Shown here in pieces: positions 14,509 to 17,275 of a stretch of 17,275 bases of DNA. The DNA comes from Pseudomonadota bacterium (GTDB lineage Bacteria > Pseudomonadota > Alphaproteobacteria > Rhizobiales > Xanthobacteraceae): the NCBI GenBank assembly GCA_023387695.1, contig JAEWHT010000339.1, positions 1-17,275 on the forward strand, written 5' to 3'. The notes beneath the pieces were generated by a model. The model made no database searches and was not told the DNA's origin. It was given only the letters and a program-made list of their open reading frames with translations. Position numbers and translations under genes: made by a program. How positions within the stretch are numbered: position 1 is the stretch's first letter; the number at the start of each line of letters is the position of its first letter.

Positions 14509-14559
14509 ATTTGCCGATTTTTCCCGGAGTTAGGCTGCAACAATACCGGGAGGAACCAA

Positions 14560-15225
14560 ATGCTGGTGAGGATCAACAGGGCGAGCGACCGTCCGATTGA
14601 TGGACATCTGGCGGAGCTTGCGGGCGAGCGCGTCTTCTCCAGCGAGTTCCGGTATCGGAGGGGGGCCGAGATATTCGGCGAGGGCGAAGAAGCGGAATAC
14701 GTCTACCAAATCACCTCCGGTACTGTGCGGACTTACAAGCTGCTGATGGATGGACGTCGGCAGATCAACGCGTTTCATGTGGTGGGTGACATGTTCGGCT
14801 TCGAAAATGGCCCGACTCACCGGTTCACTGCGGACGCCGTCGTCCAAACTGACGTCCGCATCATGAAGCGAAGCAGTTTGCTGGAGGCGCTTCCGGGTCA
14901 CGAGTTCAGCACCAAGGCGCTGATCGGCATGGTCACGCAAAATCTGCGGCATGCCGAAAGCCACATGCTTTTGCTGGGCCGCAAGACGTCGCTCGAAAAG
15001 GTCTCGGCATTCCTTGTCGAGATGGATGAGCGGCTGGGGCATCCCGACACGCTGAATTTGCCGATGAGCCGGCGTGACATCGCCGACTATCTCGGACTGA
15101 CGCTGGAGACCGTCTCGCGGAACCTTTCCATCCTGCGTGACAAAGAATTTCTGCGGTTCGAAGGGACGACCCAGCGATCGATCGAGTTGCTCGACCGTGA
15201 CGGACTGATCGAATTGGACGGCTGA
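14560..15225 (+). CDS. Crp/Fnr family transcriptional regulator, FixK-like
   Basis: The 221-residue protein has a cNMP-binding-type beta roll (about 23-105, with R-R-G-A-E-I-F-G-E-G and V-G-D-M-F-G), a long dimerisation helix, and a C-terminal winged helix (about 168-195) reading MSRRDIADYLGLTLETVSRNL. The recognition helix has E183-x-x-S186-R187, the FNR/FixK signature for TTGAT-type half-sites. The whole sequence contains no cysteine, so it can neither hold an FNR-type iron-sulphur cluster nor be redox-controlled through a Cys. Like FixK it is probably controlled at the level of its own synthesis. ATG 14560 is chosen because GGAGGA lies 5 bases upstream; longer in-frame starts run back across the FixK box. 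It is followed by the 82-residue gene and then the exchanger gene, and is divergent from the response regulator. I do not name it fixK, because the fix gene cluster is absent. Confidence 0.93.
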   Translation: MLVRINRASDRPIDGHLAELAGERVFSSEFRYRRGAEIFGEGEEAEYVYQITSGTVRTYKLLMDGRRQINAFHVVGDMFGFENGPTHRFTADAVVQTDVRIMKRSSLLEALPGHEFSTKALIGMVTQNLRHAESHMLLLGRKTSLEKVSAFLVEMDERLGHPDTLNLPMSRRDIADYLGLTLETVSRNLSILRDKEFLRFEGTTQRSIELLDRDGLIELDG

Positions 15226-15277
15226 CGCGCTCGGCGCGAGTGGCGCTGTCCGCGTTCGAGGGGGGGAGGATGGCAAA

Positions 15278-15526
15278 ATGACGCTTCGTCGATTGTTGCG
15301 TGGCTCCTCGGTGCCGCCGGAGACGATCGCACAACTCAGTCTCGCCTACAGCAAGACCCTCCGCGCGCTTAATCTGGTCGATCGCGATGACCCCGTTTCC
15401 GAGATGGTCGCAAGGCAGGTCATCGAAATCGCCGGTACGGGTGTTCGTGACCCCCGGCAGATCTGCAGGATGGCGGTCGCGCAGCTCGAATCGGGCGAGG
15501 GGCTCGGAAAGGCGTCGCTCAGTTGA
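15278..15526 (+). CDS. Conserved-looking hypothetical protein, 82 residues
   Basis: The frame starts at ATG 15278, preceded by a G-rich GGAGG site 8 to 9 bases upstream, and ends at TGA 15524-15526. The product is a soluble, mostly helical protein with no cysteine pair, membrane segment or signal peptide; there is one Cys near residue 63. Residues 43-70 (E-M-V-A-R-Q-V-I-E-I-A, G-T-G-V-R-D-P-R-Q-I-C) resemble a motif I recall from small rhizobial hypothetical proteins, but I cannot name a family. It lies 52 bases after the FixK-like gene on the same strand, so it is probably in the same transcript. Its stop codon lies inside the FixK box of the exchanger gene. A role linked to the same regulon is inferred from position only. 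Confidence 0.75.
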   Translation: MTLRRLLRGSSVPPETIAQLSLAYSKTLRALNLVDRDDPVSEMVARQVIEIAGTGVRDPRQICRMAVAQLESGEGLGKASLS

Positions 15527-15536
15527 GATAGATCAA
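15523..15536 (+). promoter_or_regulatory. Perfect FixK/FNR box (TTGA-N6-TCAA) before the cation exchanger gene
   Basis: TTGAGATAGATCAA matches both half-sites exactly. It overlaps the stop codon of the 82-residue gene and its centre is 54.5 bases before the exchanger ATG. At -41.5 it would set transcription to start near 15571, leaving a 13-base leader. GAGGCT (15559-15564) lies at the -10 place, exactly where TAGGCT lies in the regulator's own promoter. This makes the exchanger a likely target of the neighbouring regulator or a paralog. Confidence 0.72.
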
Positions 15537-15583
15537 TCACCGGCCGATCCCTGACGCCGAGGCTTGGCTCGGGGAGATACATC

Positions 15584-16687
15584 ATGACCGCATTGATCGA
15601 GGAAATCCGCCACAGCCCGCTGCTGTGGTTGCTGGTGTTCGTGCCCGTGGTGATCGCAGCCGCGCATGTCATGCCGGAGGCGCACACGCTCCTCTTCGTG
15701 CTGGCCGTGATCGCCATCGTTCCGCTCGCGAGCCTGCTCAGCCACGCCACCGAAGCCGTCGCCGAGAAGACCGGAGACGCCGTCGGCGGTCTGCTGAATG
15801 CCACGCTCGGCAATCTGACCGAGCTGATTATCGCGGTGGCGGCCCTGCGCGCCGGCGAGTACATGCTGGTCAAGGCGTCCATTGCCGGCGCGATCGTCAC
15901 CAATACGCTGTTCATGTTGGGCGCATCGCTGCTCCTGGGCGGACTGAAGCATCATGTGCAGGAGTATAATCGCGCAGGCGGACGGCTGCATTCCGCGCTG
16001 CTGCTGATGGCGACGATCGCGTTGCTGTCGCCGTCCGCGGTGGCGGACCTCAACTTTCCCGGAATGGAGGCCGCGGTTCATCGTCTGAGTGCGGCACTGG
16101 CCGTTCTCCTCATCATTGCTTACGGCCTCAGCCTGCTGTTCTCGCTGCGCACGCACAAGGACCTGTTCGCCAGTGGTGAGCACGGTGAGGCGGGTGGGCC
16201 GGCGCTGCCGATCGGAGTGGCCGTTCCGACCCTGCTGGTGGTGACGGTGCTGGTTGCGCTCGTCAGCGAGATCTTCGTCGAGTCGGTGCAGAAGGCGGCC
16301 GAAACACTCGGCATGACGCCGGCCTTCGTCGGCTTCATCGTGGTTGCTCTGGTCGGCGCCGCAGCCGAGATGGCGGTTGCCTTCTCCGCGGCGCGCCGCG
16401 ACAGGCTCGATATGAGCGTCAGCATCGCATTGGGCAGCGCATCCCAGATCGCCCTGTTCGTCGCGCCTGTGCTGGTGCTGCTCAGCTATGTCGCCGGGCC
16501 GAAACCGATGGACCTGCAATTCTGGCCGGGCGCAGTGACGATGGTTATGATCGCCACCGTTGTCGCCAGTTTCGTCACCAATGGCGGCCGCTCAGCCTGG
16601 TTCGTCGGTGCACTCCTGCTGTGCATCTACGCCATCTTTGCGATGACACTCTACATGGTGCCGCCGGGCTCGCATGGTCCGGTGTAG
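15584..16687 (+). CDS. CaCA-superfamily cation/proton exchanger (Ca2+:H+ antiporter, CAX/ChaA type)
   Basis: The 367-residue membrane protein has about 11 hydrophobic segments and two inverted alpha repeats. Repeat 1 is GGLLNATLGNLTELIIAV (68-85), with E80 as the ion-coordinating Glu. Repeat 2 is GFIVVALVGAAAEMAVAF (250-267), with E262, followed by S-I-A-L-G-S-A-S-Q-I-A-L-F-V containing S285 and Q288. Such proteins exchange cytoplasmic Ca2+ (or another cation) for protons across the inner membrane. Repeat 2 has G-A-A-A-E-M where the family usually has G-N-A-A-E-H, so one common ligand is changed; cation choice is uncertain. ATG 15584 is preceded by GGGGAGA about 7 bases upstream. A perfect FixK box lies in front, suggesting expression when oxygen is low. 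No terminator is obvious in the 111 bases that follow. Confidence 0.9.
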   Translation: MTALIEEIRHSPLLWLLVFVPVVIAAAHVMPEAHTLLFVLAVIAIVPLASLLSHATEAVAEKTGDAVGGLLNATLGNLTELIIAVAALRAGEYMLVKASIAGAIVTNTLFMLGASLLLGGLKHHVQEYNRAGGRLHSALLLMATIALLSPSAVADLNFPGMEAAVHRLSAALAVLLIIAYGLSLLFSLRTHKDLFASGEHGEAGGPALPIGVAVPTLLVVTVLVALVSEIFVESVQKAAETLGMTPAFVGFIVVALVGAAAEMAVAFSAARRDRLDMSVSIALGSASQIALFVAPVLVLLSYVAGPKPMDLQFWPGAVTMVMIATVVASFVTNGGRSAWFVGALLLCIYAIFAMTLYMVPPGSHGPV

Positions 16688-16798
16688 GGGCTAGGGCGCG
16701 CACTCATGAGACTTGCCACTCAGGAGCAGGCGCATCTGATGTCCGCTTGTTCCCCATCGGACTTACGAGAAAGGCCCACCCCAGACGTAGGATTGTTG

Positions 16799-17275
16799 CT
16801 ATTCGATCACCTCGTCTGCCTGCGCTAGCAGCGTTGGCGGCACCGTGATGCCAAGCTGCTTTGCTGTTCTCAGGTTTAAGATGAGAGTGAACTTGTCGGC
16901 CTGCTCGATGGGCAGATCGCCGGGCTTCGCTCCGCGCAAGATTTTGGCCACTTGGCCGCCGGCGCGGCGAGCCTGATCATCGAGGTCGGTATAGTAAGAC
17001 ATCAACAGCCCACCCCGCGTCCAGAAGGGAGTGGGACCGAAAGCCGGTTTACCGGTCATTGCGAGAGCAGCGACAATCTGGGCGATGCGGGCCGCTAGTC
17101 TGGGATCAACGGACAAAAAGAACGCGCTGACATCGTCTCGTTGTCCTGACGCAATGGCCTTCTCGAAGTCAGCTATCGTGGGCATCTCATACATGGAAAC
17201 TGCGAAGCCGAATTGCTTGGCTGTCTTTTGCACCGCATTCCGCTCAACGGGGAACTGGACAGCAGTATCCATAAG
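16799..17275 (-). CDS. ABC transporter substrate-binding protein (ABC_sub_bind type), C-terminal half, cut by the window edge
   Basis: The frame runs from the right edge, with no need for a start inside the window, to a TAG at 16801-16799; 158 residues are visible. The family usually has about 320, so this is the C-terminal half. Recognisable parts are the alternating segment I-A-Q-I-V-A-A-L-A-M-T-G-K-P-A-F-G, then S-Y-Y-T-D-L-D-D-Q-A-R-R-A-G, A-K-I-L-R-G-A-K-P-G-D-L-P-I-E-Q, and the closing L-R-T-A-K-Q-L-G-I-T-V-P-P with L-L-A-Q-A-D-E-V-I-E. This ending is typical of the periplasmic binding proteins that are abundant in Bradyrhizobium. The signal peptide, if present, is outside the window, as would be any permease or ATPase partner. 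It converges on the exchanger gene across 111 bases with nothing recognisable. Confidence 0.82.
   Translation of the reverse strand, partial: LMDTAVQFPVERNAVQKTAKQFGFAVSMYEMPTIADFEKAIASGQRDDVSAFFLSVDPRLAARIAQIVAALAMTGKPAFGPTPFWTRGGLLMSYYTDLDDQARRAGGQVAKILRGAKPGDLPIEQADKFTLILNLRTAKQLGITVPPTLLAQADEVIE

Noticed and set aside
16688..16798. Possible terminator or small gene after the exchanger
   Set aside because: Only an 8-base CTCATGAG palindrome is visible; no stem-loop of useful length and no frame with a ribosome site.

Overview
The window is a GC-rich stretch (roughly two thirds G+C by eye) from an alphaproteobacterium, most likely Bradyrhizobium or a close relative. The clues are the gene families, a cysteine-free FixK/FNR-type regulator with FixK-type boxes, the ABC_sub_bind-type protein at the right edge, and an intergenic palindrome of the kind common in that group. 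The species is inferred, not proved. I see no rRNA, tRNA, CRISPR array, insertion sequence or phage gene.

Layout. 1-2495: the C-terminal end of an IclR-type regulator, a convergent two-domain VOC (glyoxalase/dioxygenase-fold) protein, and a divergent CaiB/BaiF-type CoA-transferase. 2687-6022: a large Mfd-like helicase with a Lys/Ser-rich N-terminal tail, converging on the next block. 6029-9343 (minus strand): a compact operon of Na+/solute symporter, intracellular sialidase-fold protein and short-chain dehydrogenase. The first two overlap by ATGA and the last two lie 4 bases apart. A recognisable promoter with a 17-base dyad just downstream of the predicted start of transcription precedes the operon. 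9573-13808 (minus strand): an MFS transporter, a peptidase T-like M20 enzyme, a small zinc-ribbon protein overlapping a 28-residue membrane peptide, and a HipO-type M20 amidohydrolase. This suggests uptake and hydrolysis of peptides or N-acyl amino acids.

13929-16687: a perfect 20-bp palindrome, a single-domain response regulator, and a divergent FixK/FNR-like regulator followed by an 82-residue orphan protein and a CaxA-type cation/proton exchanger. Both the regulator gene and the exchanger gene have a TTGN-N6-TCAA box upstream. In each case the same AGGCT sequence lies exactly 23 bases after the box. The regulator carries the E-x-x-S-R recognition signature expected for this box, so the block looks like a small autoregulated regulon that puts a cation exchanger under FixK/FNR-type control. 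16799-17275: the C-terminal half of an ABC_sub_bind-type solute-binding protein, cut by the window edge.

The points most worth a second look are the FixK-box/exchanger module, the symporter-sialidase-dehydrogenase operon with its operator, the Mfd-like protein, and the 28-residue membrane peptide translationally coupled to the zinc-ribbon gene.
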